From Campylobacter concisus (GTDB taxonomy: Bacteria > Campylobacterota > Campylobacteria > Campylobacterales > Campylobacteraceae), in contig NZ_JAAKZC010000004.1 in the NCBI RefSeq assembly GCF_015230015.1, positions 1-64,000 on the forward strand: a stretch of 64,000 nt of DNA, in the 5' to 3' direction. The notes below the pieces were generated by a model. The model was not told where the DNA came from. It saw only the letters and a list, made by a program, of their open reading frames with translations, and searched no databases. The position numbers were made by a program, and so were the translations under genes. Positions 16,789-24,095 of this stretch are shown here, piece by piece (the first letter of the stretch is position 1; every line of letters starts with the position of its first letter).

Positions 16789-16960
16789 AGCAAGTTACAG
16801 CAATAAAATTTCGATTTTAACAATAGTTTAAAGCATTATCTCATAAACTTACGGCAATAAAAAGAAATAAAAAGCAAGTAACAGCAAAGACTTTTTAGCT
16901 GATTTTTGGCTGATTGCCTTTAAAAAAGTAGCTAAAAAAATAAAAATAGTCAGCCAAAGG
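16789..16960 (+). repeat. Putative integrase arm-type sites
   Basis: The gap between tRNA and integrase holds AGCAAGTTACAGCAATAAAA (16789), a related ACTTACGGCAATAAAAAG (from 16847), and AGCAAGTAACAGCAAAG (16873). It also has GCTGATTTTTGGCTGATT (16898) and an inverted AGTCAGCCAAAGG (16948). The last type recurs at the other end as GCTGACCTTTTGGCTGACT (54308). The layout fits arm sites bound by the integrase or excisionase. Confidence 0.45.
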
Positions 16961-16968
16961 GGTATAAA

Positions 16969-18159
16969 ATGCCTAAACTATCACGCCAACTCACGATCAC
17001 GCAGTTTAAAAATCTCAAAACAAAAGAGAAGCCATATTTTGTCAGCGACGGCGATAATTTGCTAATTAAAATAATGCCAAACGGCACAAAATTTTTCATA
17101 TATGAGTTTCGAGAAAATGGCAAGCGCCACCGCCTAACACTGGGCAAATATGATGAAATAAGCCTAAGTGAAGCAAGAGATAAAAGAAGTGAGTTAAGAT
17201 TAAAACTCAATCAAGGCGAGAGCCTAATACAAACAGAAGAAAAAACAAAATTTAAAGCAGTTTTTGAAGCGTGGTATAAAACAAAAAGTAAGTTGAGTGA
17301 GAAGCAGCAGTTTTGGATGAAAAGGCGGTTTGAGACGTTATTATTGCCAAAACTTGGAGAAATGAACATAAAAGAGATAAGTAGAAAAGATATAATATTC
17401 GCCATTAGCCCACTACTAGAGGATGAAAAACTAGAAACAGCCGATAGAGTGCTAAGCATATTAAACGGCTTTTTCAAATATGCTCTATTGCACGAGTATG
17501 TAGATCACAACATAATAGCGGATATTGACAAAAAAACTCTACTAGGGCGTAGAGAAGTGAAACATTTTGCATATTTAAAAAATGATGATGAGATAAGAGC
17601 CGTATTAATGGCGATAAGAGATTATTTTGGAGATATAAGAGTAAAAACGTGCGCGATATTTCAACTATATACCGCAGTAAGAGGGCAAAACGCTAGAAAT
17701 GCTAAGTGGTCGCAGATAGATTTTGAAAATTGCCTTTGGCATATCCCAGCAGACGAGATGAAAATGGCAAAGCCCCACGAAGTGTTTTTGTCAAAAAGTG
17801 TAATCAACCTATTAAAAACATATCGTGAGCGCTTGCCTTTAAAAAGTGAGTTAATTTTTCCGTCCATAAAATCAAACGTCGCCCCGCTAAGCGATAATAC
17901 TATCCGCATAATGCTTAGAAATTTAGGCTTTAACAAAGATATGATAACGCCACACGGCTTTAGGGCTACATTTAGCACAGTCGCCAACGAGAACATAGAT
18001 AAGCACGGCTGCAATAGTGATGTTATCGAGCTTTGCCTCGCTCACGTTGAGAGCAACAAGGTTAAGGACGCATACAACCACGCCAAAAACCTAAAAACAA
18101 GGGCGAAGCTCATGCAATGGTGGAGTGATTATTTAGATAGCTTGGGTGGCTTTGCCTGA
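16969..18159 (+). CDS. Tyrosine recombinase integrase (P4-type, DUF4102 N-terminus)
   Basis: 396 aa. The N-terminus has the arm-binding DUF4102-like region (LTITQFKNLKTKEKPYFVSDGDNLLIKI ... GKRHRLTLGKYDEISLSEARDKRSELR). A core-binding SAM-like domain follows (about residues 95-180), then the catalytic domain. Catalytic residues are visible: Arg in TAVRGQNARNAKW (about 238), HGFR (about 328), His in LAHVESN (about 356) and Tyr in DAYNHAKN (about 368). It lies next to attL, as usual for tRNA-targeting integrases. It would catalyse recombination between the 19-bp cores. Confidence 0.93.
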   Translation: MPKLSRQLTITQFKNLKTKEKPYFVSDGDNLLIKIMPNGTKFFIYEFRENGKRHRLTLGKYDEISLSEARDKRSELRLKLNQGESLIQTEEKTKFKAVFEAWYKTKSKLSEKQQFWMKRRFETLLLPKLGEMNIKEISRKDIIFAISPLLEDEKLETADRVLSILNGFFKYALLHEYVDHNIIADIDKKTLLGRREVKHFAYLKNDDEIRAVLMAIRDYFGDIRVKTCAIFQLYTAVRGQNARNAKWSQIDFENCLWHIPADEMKMAKPHEVFLSKSVINLLKTYRERLPLKSELIFPSIKSNVAPLSDNTIRIMLRNLGFNKDMITPHGFRATFSTVANENIDKHGCNSDVIELCLAHVESNKVKDAYNHAKNLKTRAKLMQWWSDYLDSLGGFA

Positions 18160-18315
18160 TTTGTAGGCACGTATAGATTTTAGAGAGTAATAAATTACCC
18201 TGGAGTTTATTTTGTTGGCGATTATTGCGCCTTGTTTTACTTTGTCATAAAGCGATCGTGCAGATATGCCTAGCTCTTTTAAGGCTTCATCGCGTGTAAT
18301 AAATGTGTCGCTCAT
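18133..18315 (-). CDS. Small HTH protein, probable excisionase or MerR-like regulator
   Basis: 60 aa from ATG 18315, chosen because AAGGAGAGG precedes it; a longer frame to 18378 lacks a site. The sequence ITRDEALKELGISARSLYDKVKQGAIIANKINSRVIYYSLKSIRAYKSG matches the winged-helix 'helix_turn_helix_17/excisionase' pattern. Its 3' end overlaps the end of the integrase gene on the opposite strand by 27 bp, and its position suggests a role in excision. It starts inside an ATGA overlap with the upstream gene, implying translational coupling. Confidence 0.65.
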   Translation of the reverse strand: MSDTFITRDEALKELGISARSLYDKVKQGAIIANKINSRVIYYSLKSIRAYKSGKATQAI

Positions 18316-18494
18316 TTCCTCTCCTTGATGTAATCTTTTAAATCTCGCAATGCGTGCCGTAAATAGCGGACGTCGCATTTAAATAAAAGAGCTTGTATTC
18401 GCTCGACTAAATTTATTTTTTCATTGTGTGCCTCGCAAAACGCCTCTAGGTTTGCAAGGGCTGCTAGGTGTTTTTCTCTTTCTGGGCTACTCAT
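18312..18494 (-). CDS. Small prophage protein, 60 aa
   Basis: It starts MSSPEREKHLAALANLEAFCEAH from ATG 18494, with AAAGGACT upstream. It is helical and charged, with a lysine-rich end (RDLKDYIKERK). No family is recognised. It is sandwiched in a leftward operon, with an ATGA overlap to the excisionase-like gene. Confidence 0.55.
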   Translation of the reverse strand: MSSPEREKHLAALANLEAFCEAHNEKINLVERIQALLFKCDVRYLRHALRDLKDYIKERK

Positions 18495-18505
18495 TACTAG
18501 TCCTT

Positions 18506-18955
18506 TCAAATATTCTCAATATAAAAATAAGCCAGCGTTTGGCTATCCTCTGCCTCTTTGCGGTATTTTGTATCACAACTTTTGTTTGAGATATACGCTA
18601 TTTTTTCTTTGTTCGCCGCGTAAAAATCGGCTAGTATCGGCGCTAATCTTTGCCCTTTTCGCTCGTGTGGTGCTAGCCTCAAATAAAGCAGATCACAAGC
18701 TAATTGTGGGGCTGTTGTGCTAAAGTTTTGCTTGGCGATACACGCTTTATTATCAAGGGCGCTAATTTGGGTATCAATCCTCTTTCTAAATTCGCGGTAA
18801 TACTCAACGATCGGCGTCATTGCCTCTATTAGCTCATCGATAAAATTGCTCGCTTTTTTGTTTATGAATAATCCTAACTTCTCGGTGCTATCCATCTGCA
18901 AAAAGCTATACGCCATTACAAAAATGGCGGCGTCTTTTAGTTCTGCTGTTGTCAT
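18506..18955 (-). CDS. Hypothetical prophage protein, 149 aa
   Basis: Mostly helical and soluble, beginning MTTAELKDAAIFVMAYSFLQMDSTEKLGLF. The middle contains a run (LACDLLYLRLAPHERKGQRLAPILADFYAANKEK) that may form a helical hairpin. No known domain. It is part of the leftward operon and ends 11 bp before the next start. Confidence 0.6.
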   Translation of the reverse strand: MTTAELKDAAIFVMAYSFLQMDSTEKLGLFINKKASNFIDELIEAMTPIVEYYREFRKRIDTQISALDNKACIAKQNFSTTAPQLACDLLYLRLAPHERKGQRLAPILADFYAANKEKIAYISNKSCDTKYRKEAEDSQTLAYFYIENI

Positions 18956-18972
18956 ATTTTGCCTCGTAGTAA

Positions 18973-18989
18973 GCGGGAATTAATCCCGC
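18973..18989. repeat. Short GC-rich hairpin between prophage genes
   Basis: GCGGGA-ATTAA-TCCCGC lies between the 135-aa and 149-aa genes. It has no T-run on either strand, so it may be a processing or attenuation site rather than a terminator. Confidence 0.3.
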
Positions 18990-19036
18990 GATTTGTATAA
19001 TTTGGAGTTGCTTTTTTGTAGCCTTTTTGTAGGAGA

Positions 19037-19444
19037 TTAGGCTACAATGTCTTTTATTTTCTCGTAATCCTCAATCTTGCGTTGCATTTTACTAAGAGTG
19101 CTTTGTAGCACCATTAGTTCCTCTCTTAGAGTTCCGCCCTTGCCAAAGATAGTCGCCACGCTTTCAGGCGTCCAGTCGTTCAGCTCTTTGTTTAGTGCTA
19201 CGGTGGCGTCCCAAAAATTGCCGTAAGCGTCTTGTATTTCATCGAGCATATACTCCCGCGTAAGTTCGACGCCGAGTTCGTATTCTTTGTTACTCATATC
19301 TTTATATCCGTTTTGCACCAAAACGTCAACTTTCATATTATTGTAATCAGCGTCCGCCTGATCTTTAGCTTCCTCTAGAGTATCTGCGAAAAAGGCTTTT
19401 GATACAACTAGCTCATCCGTTACCACTACGTTAAATTTTCTCAT
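19037..19444 (-). CDS. Hypothetical prophage protein, 135 aa
   Basis: It starts MRKFNVVVTDELVVSKAFFADTLEEAKDQADADYNNMKVDVL, a small alpha/beta domain. A helical C-terminus with LREELMVLQSTLSKMQRKIEDYEKIKDIV looks like a coiled coil. It starts 1 bp after the antirepressor gene, so the two are cotranscribed. Function unknown. Confidence 0.6.
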   Translation of the reverse strand: MRKFNVVVTDELVVSKAFFADTLEEAKDQADADYNNMKVDVLVQNGYKDMSNKEYELGVELTREYMLDEIQDAYGNFWDATVALNKELNDWTPESVATIFGKGGTLREELMVLQSTLSKMQRKIEDYEKIKDIVA

Positions 19445-19445
19445 T

Positions 19446-20192
19446 TTATGCTCCTTTTTTAAAATCCAAATTTGTAATATCTATGCCGTAAGCCTTAAGC
19501 CATACATCCTTATGATACGATTTTACCGTGCCGTAGTTTTTATCGGGCACGTCTATACGCTCTATTTTCAGCTCTGCGCTCGTTGCCGTAAGTTTTCGCC
19601 AGTCATAAGAGCCGCCCAGCGCAAACTCTACTTTTTTAACGGTCGCCCAGTCCTCGTTTTGGTCTAACTGAATTTGTAGCTTTTGGGCTTCTCGTTTCGC
19701 CGCGCTTGCCGTAGCCATAGCCGTAGCTTCTCTTTTTGAGCCTATCCACGCTTTAGTAGCCAGCGCCTGATCTCTTTGTTTTAACGCGAGTTCTTTTTGT
19801 TCTACTTCATTTGCATACGCTCTTAGCGCTGTCGGCAAATCCTGCGGGATAAAAATTTGTTTATGTGCTTTTTCAAACTCTATGAAGTAGCGTCTGACCT
19901 TTTTGCCGACTTCGTTTCGCTCCAGCATCGCGATCTCTTTTGCTATGTCGGTCGAGAGGATGTATTCATTTTTGATACTCGCCTTTTTGCCGTGTTCGGT
20001 CATCGTTTCACATTTTTGGGGAACGATGATGTAGTCGGCGTTTTCGACGGCATCCGTCTCCTCTAGCCTCCTTTTTATCCACGTCGAAAAGTCTGTTTTG
20101 CTTTCCAAAACCGCGTGTAGTTCTCGCGCATTGACCGAATTTATTTCGGCGCCGTTAAAATCCGCTTTGTTGATAGGGATTAGCTCTGTCAT
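19446..20192 (-). CDS. AntA/AntB-type antirepressor protein
   Basis: 248 aa. Residues about 18-115 match the AntA/AntB domain: NSVNARELHAVLESKTDFSTWIKRRLEETDAVENADYIIV, then NEYILSTDIAKEIAMLERNEVGKKVRRYFIEFEKAH. A coiled-coil linker follows, then a C-terminal domain (about 180-245) with KVEFALGGSYDWRKLTATSAELKIERIDVPDKNYGTVKSYHKDVW, probably DNA- or protein-binding. Such proteins relieve repression in phages. Its partner could be the CI-type repressor at 29515. It overlaps the upstream 67-aa gene by ATGA. Confidence 0.85.
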   Translation of the reverse strand: MTELIPINKADFNGAEINSVNARELHAVLESKTDFSTWIKRRLEETDAVENADYIIVPQKCETMTEHGKKASIKNEYILSTDIAKEIAMLERNEVGKKVRRYFIEFEKAHKQIFIPQDLPTALRAYANEVEQKELALKQRDQALATKAWIGSKREATAMATASAAKREAQKLQIQLDQNEDWATVKKVEFALGGSYDWRKLTATSAELKIERIDVPDKNYGTVKSYHKDVWLKAYGIDITNLDFKKGA

Positions 20193-20392
20193 TTCGTTTC
20201 TCCTTTTAGTTGAAGTATGTTTAAAATTTTGGCTCTCATAGCATTATGATTATTGGCTAACATCTCTAAAGCGCAGAATAAATCATAAGCGCAGTCAAGC
20301 ACCTTGTAGCTCACTTCCTCGTCGCTGTCGCTTGGCTCTATCTTGTATAGCTCTAAATACTCGGCAAATTTCTGTTTAGTAGGGGCTTTCAT
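20189..20392 (-). CDS. Small prophage protein, 67 aa
   Basis: An acidic helical protein starting MKAPTKQKFAEYLELYKIEPSDSDEEVSYKVLDCAYDLFCALEML. Its start overlaps the stop of the 25-aa gene upstream (ATGA), and its stop overlaps the antirepressor start. The tight packing supports it as a real gene. No function assigned. Confidence 0.55.
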   Translation of the reverse strand: MKAPTKQKFAEYLELYKIEPSDSDEEVSYKVLDCAYDLFCALEMLANNHNAMRAKILNILQLKGETK

Positions 20393-20466
20393 TTTTGCCC
20401 CCTTGTAAGTTGTAAGACAATATAAGCAAGTAAAAGTACTTGCAAGACTTCTAATACTTCACTCAT
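20389..20466 (-). CDS. 25-aa membrane peptide A
   Basis: ATG 20466 follows AGGAGCTTAAA. The peptide MSEVLEVLQVLLLAYIVLQL then TRGQK is one hydrophobic helix. Its stop overlaps the next start. It is paired with another 25-aa hydrophobic peptide (20529-20606). It could be a small inner-membrane protein or a leader peptide controlling downstream translation. Confidence 0.45.
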   Translation of the reverse strand: MSEVLEVLQVLLLAYIVLQLTRGQK

Positions 20467-20528
20467 TTTAAGCTCCTTTAGCTAAAATATGAGTAGCGCA
20501 ATGCGTAGGTGGGGCTTTCGCCCCTTGT

Positions 20529-20606
20529 CTAAATCCATATTTTAAGGATTTTGCAGATTAGATAAATCAGTATCGCGAGTTTGATTAAAAAATCTAACCT
20601 TTGCAT
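20529..20606 (-). CDS. 25-aa membrane peptide B
   Basis: ATG 20606 follows AAGGAGTAGCAC. The peptide MQRLDFLIKLAILIYLICKI then LKIWI is one hydrophobic helix with basic residues. It lies in the same leftward transcript, 62 bp before peptide A. Hydrophobic peptides this short with good ribosome-binding sites occur in phages as lysis or exclusion factors and in small toxins; nothing decides here. Confidence 0.45.
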   Translation of the reverse strand: MQRLDFLIKLAILIYLICKILKIWI

Positions 20607-20769
20607 TGTGCTACTCCTTTCTATCAAACAAGTATCATTTTGTTGCTTGATGGAATAATTATAGCATTATTTTAGGACTAAGTCAATATTTTTTAGTATT
20701 AAAATGAGATTTTTTATAAAAAATTGAGTAGTATTTTGAGACTTTTTAACCAACGCAAAAATGCGTCGG

Positions 20770-21324
20770 TTAATCTAAAAGTGTTTTTAAAGCGGTTTTT
20801 AGCGTCTCGGTATTCGATAATTGCTTTTTTAGGTTTTTAATTTCAAGTAGCATTTCGCACGATTTAACAGCCTGCGTATTTATCTCGTCGCTCGTTGCTA
20901 GTCGCTTAATGCTTCCCTCGCTTAATCCTATCGCCTCACCTAGCTGTTTATATGTTAGCCCCAGCTCATAACATACGCGTTTTATGATGTTAGTTTTTAG
21001 TAAATACATTTCTTGCATTTTCCTCTCAAATGTGTCAAGGTCAACAAACCAATCCTCAATACTTAGCAAGCTTGAATAAAATTTCATCTTTTCTTTTTCT
21101 TCTGGAGCCTTAATATTTAGAATAGCCATTACAATAGTATCACGCATGTTTTTCATTAGTATTTCTATACTTGAATAATCGTATTTATAATTTAGTTTTT
21201 GTTCTATGTGTGCTATTATTAGTTTAAAAATATCCTCTGGATTATCGGCATAATCTTTATTATAAAGATTATCAACCATTCCTTGTATTACTTTATTTTT
21301 AACTTCGTCTGCACTGATTTGCAT
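20770..21324 (-). CDS. HTH protein with variable N-terminal domain (paralogue 1)
   Basis: 184 aa. The C-terminal third holds an HTH, NIIKRVCYELGLTYKQLGEAIGLSEGSIKRLATSDEINTQAVKSCEMLL, followed by a short coiled coil KNLKKQLSNTETLKTALKTLLD. This C-terminal block is clearly paralogous to that of the protein at 23611-24093, while the N-terminal 105 residues are different. This suggests domain swapping of a sensor or partner domain on a common DNA-binding module. A 160-bp AT-rich gap follows before peptide B. Confidence 0.65.
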   Translation of the reverse strand: MQISADEVKNKVIQGMVDNLYNKDYADNPEDIFKLIIAHIEQKLNYKYDYSSIEILMKNMRDTIVMAILNIKAPEEKEKMKFYSSLLSIEDWFVDLDTFERKMQEMYLLKTNIIKRVCYELGLTYKQLGEAIGLSEGSIKRLATSDEINTQAVKSCEMLLEIKNLKKQLSNTETLKTALKTLLD

Positions 21325-21379
21325 TTTTTTATCCTTTTTTAAATTTATGCGATTATACGAAAACGCGCATTAAAAACCT

Positions 21380-21856
21380 TTAAAACGGTATGGTTTCGTC
21401 GTTGTCGTATTTGTCGGCATCAATATCTACTTCATCATCTATGGTGGTGTTAGCTTGTGGCGTGTGCGAGCTATTATTTCTTTTTGGTGCGCTCCACGTA
21501 GCTTCAAACATTAACCCATTAGGTTCTTTTGGAGTAAATAACGCTAGATAAATGCGACCGCCTGACACCAATGGCGTTTCAATATGCCCTTTAAAATAAT
21601 TTGTTTTTCCGTCATTGCTAACCGCATTCCAAATTCCACCTATAATCTGCCTTGCTCCCTCGTAATTTTTAGGCTTAAAGAGCACAATTTTATATATTGG
21701 GGCGTTTTGATTTTTAGCTAGCTCCTCATCAGGAGTTGGGATCAGCCCACACTCAATAGGGCGTAAAAAGGGTATGTTTATCATACCCCCTATAAATTTT
21801 ACTTCTTTGCCGTCTTGAGCTTTGAAAGTTTGATTTTTAAAATAGCCTACATTCAT
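21380..21856 (-). CDS. Single-strand-DNA-binding-like protein with SSB-type acidic tail
   Basis: 158 aa. The N-terminal part (MNVGYFKNQTFKAQDGKEVKFIGGMINIPF) resembles DUF736-like beta-barrel proteins. The C-terminus is a disordered Ser/Thr/Asn linker ending in acidic DADKYDNDETIPF, very like the IPF tail of bacterial SSB that recruits repair proteins. It abuts the RecT-like gene (1-bp overlap at 21856) and probably works with it in phage recombination or replication. Confidence 0.6.
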   Translation of the reverse strand: MNVGYFKNQTFKAQDGKEVKFIGGMINIPFLRPIECGLIPTPDEELAKNQNAPIYKIVLFKPKNYEGARQIIGGIWNAVSNDGKTNYFKGHIETPLVSGGRIYLALFTPKEPNGLMFEATWSAPKRNNSSHTPQANTTIDDEVDIDADKYDNDETIPF

Positions 21857-22731
21857 TAGTTATCCTTTAAATTTTCTATTAAATTGTCTATGCTACTTGG
21901 ATCATTTAGATACGCAGTCGCCTCATCAATGCTTAATCTCTCGACTAATTTTTCAGCCTCTGTTTCACTCGCACCTCTTTTCACCAGTTCGCTTTGTAGT
22001 AGATCGTGGGGGAGTGGGGCGATTTCAACTTCAAGGGGCGCGGCTTCGATAAATTCGGCGTCGCCAACTGTCAATTTTTGGTTTACAGTTGAGCTGTTCG
22101 GTTTTTCCGAACTACTCAAAAGCTCGTTTAACCCAGCTTTTGGCGGTGTTTTTGATTGCTCATTAGGCTCAAACATAACAATATCTTCCGCTTCATCAGA
22201 TGTTTTTAGTCCATATTTTACTTCTGGAAAAAATTCATTTATAAAAAAACTTTGTGCTCTATATTTCATCATTAGCTCTGGCATTGTCTGCCATTTTGAG
22301 CCATTTTTACTTAGCCAACCCTCTCGCCTTGCCATTTCCATTGTTATGGTTGTGCCTTTTAATAATTGTCCAGTTTGGGCGTCTATGGCTTCACAATGTG
22401 CGCTAGTGCCATCAGGGCTTACAATAGTTTGCAATCGCCCCTTTAAAAGTCCGCTTGAGTTTAGCCTGGCAACTAGGAATTTCGTTTCAAAACTAGGTTT
22501 GCCGTGAATGATATAAATACTTTGTGCTACCTCTAAAGCGCCTATATTCATACGCTGAGCTAAATCAAGCACAATAATCGCCGTTCCGATATTTGCTGTT
22601 TCGTTACCTTTGCGTAAATGAGCTGGGAAAAAATCAGTAGCCACAAAAGCTTTGGCTTTCCTTTGTTCAAGCTCAAATTTCTTTACCTCAAGCTCCGTTT
22701 TCCTATCTTGATATTCTTGTAGTTGGTTCAT
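21856..22731 (-). CDS. RecT-like single-strand annealing protein
   Basis: 291 aa. The central region has features of RecT-family recombinases used by phages: ANIGTAIIVLDLAQRMNIGALEVAQSIYIIHGKPSFETKFLVARLNSSG, a conserved region with AREGWLSKNGSKWQTMPELMMKYRAQSFFINEFFPEVKYGLKTSDEAED. A Ser/Pro linker and a helical C-terminus with ERLSIDEATAYLNDPS follow. RecT proteins anneal ssDNA made by a 5'-3' exonuclease; the RecE-like gene at 24903 would supply that. Confidence 0.78.
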   Translation of the reverse strand: MNQLQEYQDRKTELEVKKFELEQRKAKAFVATDFFPAHLRKGNETANIGTAIIVLDLAQRMNIGALEVAQSIYIIHGKPSFETKFLVARLNSSGLLKGRLQTIVSPDGTSAHCEAIDAQTGQLLKGTTITMEMARREGWLSKNGSKWQTMPELMMKYRAQSFFINEFFPEVKYGLKTSDEAEDIVMFEPNEQSKTPPKAGLNELLSSSEKPNSSTVNQKLTVGDAEFIEAAPLEVEIAPLPHDLLQSELVKRGASETEAEKLVERLSIDEATAYLNDPSSIDNLIENLKDN

Positions 22732-22734
22732 TTT

Positions 22735-23433
22735 TTATCCTTTCTTTATGAAATAATCGTCTCCGTCAGCATACGCCATAACTGCTCCTATGGCTGTATA
22801 GCTCTTTTCTAACTCTTTTTGTATCTTTGCTAAATTTAAAATGATCGTTTCGTCTTTGCTTTGTGAAAGCTTTTTGTATCTCTCTTTGTAGTAGTCACGC
22901 TCTGCCTTTATCTGTGCGTATATTGGATCGCTTGGGCGTGGGTTACTCGCCTTTTCTAGCTCGTGTCTTAAAACAACTATTTTGTCATTATGCTGTTTTA
23001 GTTGGCTTTTGTAGCCGTTTATCTCTCTTTTGTGACGTTTTGCGTTGTCGATCAAGACGGCGTTAAGGTCGGCTACTTTGCTAACAAGGGATAAATTCTT
23101 TTGCCTAGTCTCTTTTGCAAGTGTTAGCTCGCTAAGTATTGTTTTTTCTAGCTCTTGCTCCGCCCAAAGCCTGAAGTATTTAGCCTCTTTGCTTCTGATA
23201 AACATACCAAGCTTTATGATGCCACGCAAAGTCCATTTAATGAGTGGGCGATTGCGATCGTTTTTAACTACGACAAAATGAATATCCTCGACGATTTCGT
23301 CGGCGTGTAGTCGCTTGTGTTCTTTGATGTTATTCACGGTTGTGCCGTAGCGCTCCGCCACATATTCTGTAGTAAAGGTTTGGAAATTTAGAATTTCAAC
23401 TTGTGTTGGTTCTGTTTGAAATAAACTTTGCAT
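22735..23433 (-). CDS. ORF6N/BRO-like phage regulatory protein with coiled coil
   Basis: 232 aa. Residues about 12-95 (FQTFTTEYVAERYGTTVNNIKEHKRLHADEIVEDIHFVVVKNDRNRPLIKWTLRGIIKLGMFIRSKEAKYFRLWAEQEL) fit an ORF6N- or BRO-N-type DNA-binding domain of phage regulators. A long coiled coil follows (about 100-200), then a C-terminal AVMAYADGDDYFIKKG. It starts after a region with three TGTGGATATTATT-like repeats that may be its operators. Exact family is uncertain. Confidence 0.6.
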   Translation of the reverse strand: MQSLFQTEPTQVEILNFQTFTTEYVAERYGTTVNNIKEHKRLHADEIVEDIHFVVVKNDRNRPLIKWTLRGIIKLGMFIRSKEAKYFRLWAEQELEKTILSELTLAKETRQKNLSLVSKVADLNAVLIDNAKRHKREINGYKSQLKQHNDKIVVLRHELEKASNPRPSDPIYAQIKAERDYYKERYKKLSQSKDETIILNLAKIQKELEKSYTAIGAVMAYADGDDYFIKKG

Positions 23434-23447
23434 ATTTTCGCCCCTTG

Positions 23448-23556
23448 TGTGGATATTATTTAAATATTTGACGAAAGTATAGCAATATTATTTAGATTTG
23501 TCAAGTAGTTTTGTAGATATTATTCACAAAATAGTTTTAAAAGTGTGGATAATTTT
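23448..23556. promoter_or_regulatory. Three direct repeats upstream of the ORF6N-like gene
   Basis: TGTGGATATTATT (23448), TGTAGATATTATT (23512) and TGTGGATAATTTT (23544) lie in the 177-bp gap preceding the leftward gene at 23433. They are candidate operator or DnaA-like sites (TTATCCACA reads on the other strand at the third). Confidence 0.35.
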
Positions 23557-23614
23557 AATAGCTGGAAATCCCAGCCATTAAGTTTTTTTAATAGCCAGAA
23601 ATTCTGTCTATTAA
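23555..23614. repeat. Tandem inverted repeats after the HTH gene
   Basis: Two similar hairpins follow each other: TTAATAGCTGG-AAATC-CCAGCCATTAA and TTAATAGCCAGAA-TTCTGTCTATTAA. The second covers the stop codon of the gene at 23611. On the + strand the first is followed by seven T's. They look like duplicated terminators or mRNA stabilisers. Confidence 0.4.
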
Positions 23615-24093
23615 TCAATCATCGTTTTTATCGCGGTTCTTAACGCTTTGTAGTTCTCAAGCTCCTTTTTTAAATTTTCATTTTCAAGCACCAAATTTAT
23701 GGCGGCTTCGGTTTGCGTGCTGATTTGCCCCTTTGCGCTTAATGTTCGCAAGCTATCCGCGCTCATTCCTATCCTCTCCGCTAACTCTCTTTGAGTTATG
23801 CCTAGCTCTTTACATACACGCTTAACGATGTTTTGCTTCTCAAAATGCCACTCTACCACATAAAGCTCATCCCCGTTTTCGGTTTTAAGCACTATATGCC
23901 TACCGCCGCTCTTAGACGGACTAATAGGTGACCCGTATAGTGCCGAAACCTTTTGCGTTAGCTCTTCCTTTATTTTTGTATAATTCGAGTATTTTGGCTC
24001 TGTATCTATTTTTATTTTATCGACATATTTGCCAGACACAATCACTACATGGTCTATTTCATTGTCATAATATATTTCTTTTTCATCTGCCAT
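23611..24093 (-). CDS. HTH protein with variable N-terminal domain (paralogue 2)
   Basis: 160 aa. The C-terminal block NIVKRVCKELGITQRELAERIGMSADSLRTLSAKGQISTQTEAAINLVL plus the coiled coil ENLKKELENYKALRTAIKTMID is homologous to that of the protein at 20770. The N-terminal ~85 residues form a different, beta-rich domain (VVIVSGKYVDKIKID, GGRHIVLKTENGDELYVVEWHFE). It starts 2 bp after the 257-aa gene, forming a two-gene cassette with it. The HTH probably regulates the cassette. Confidence 0.65.
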   Translation of the reverse strand: MADEKEIYYDNEIDHVVIVSGKYVDKIKIDTEPKYSNYTKIKEELTQKVSALYGSPISPSKSGGRHIVLKTENGDELYVVEWHFEKQNIVKRVCKELGITQRELAERIGMSADSLRTLSAKGQISTQTEAAINLVLENENLKKELENYKALRTAIKTMID

Positions 24094-24095
24094 TA

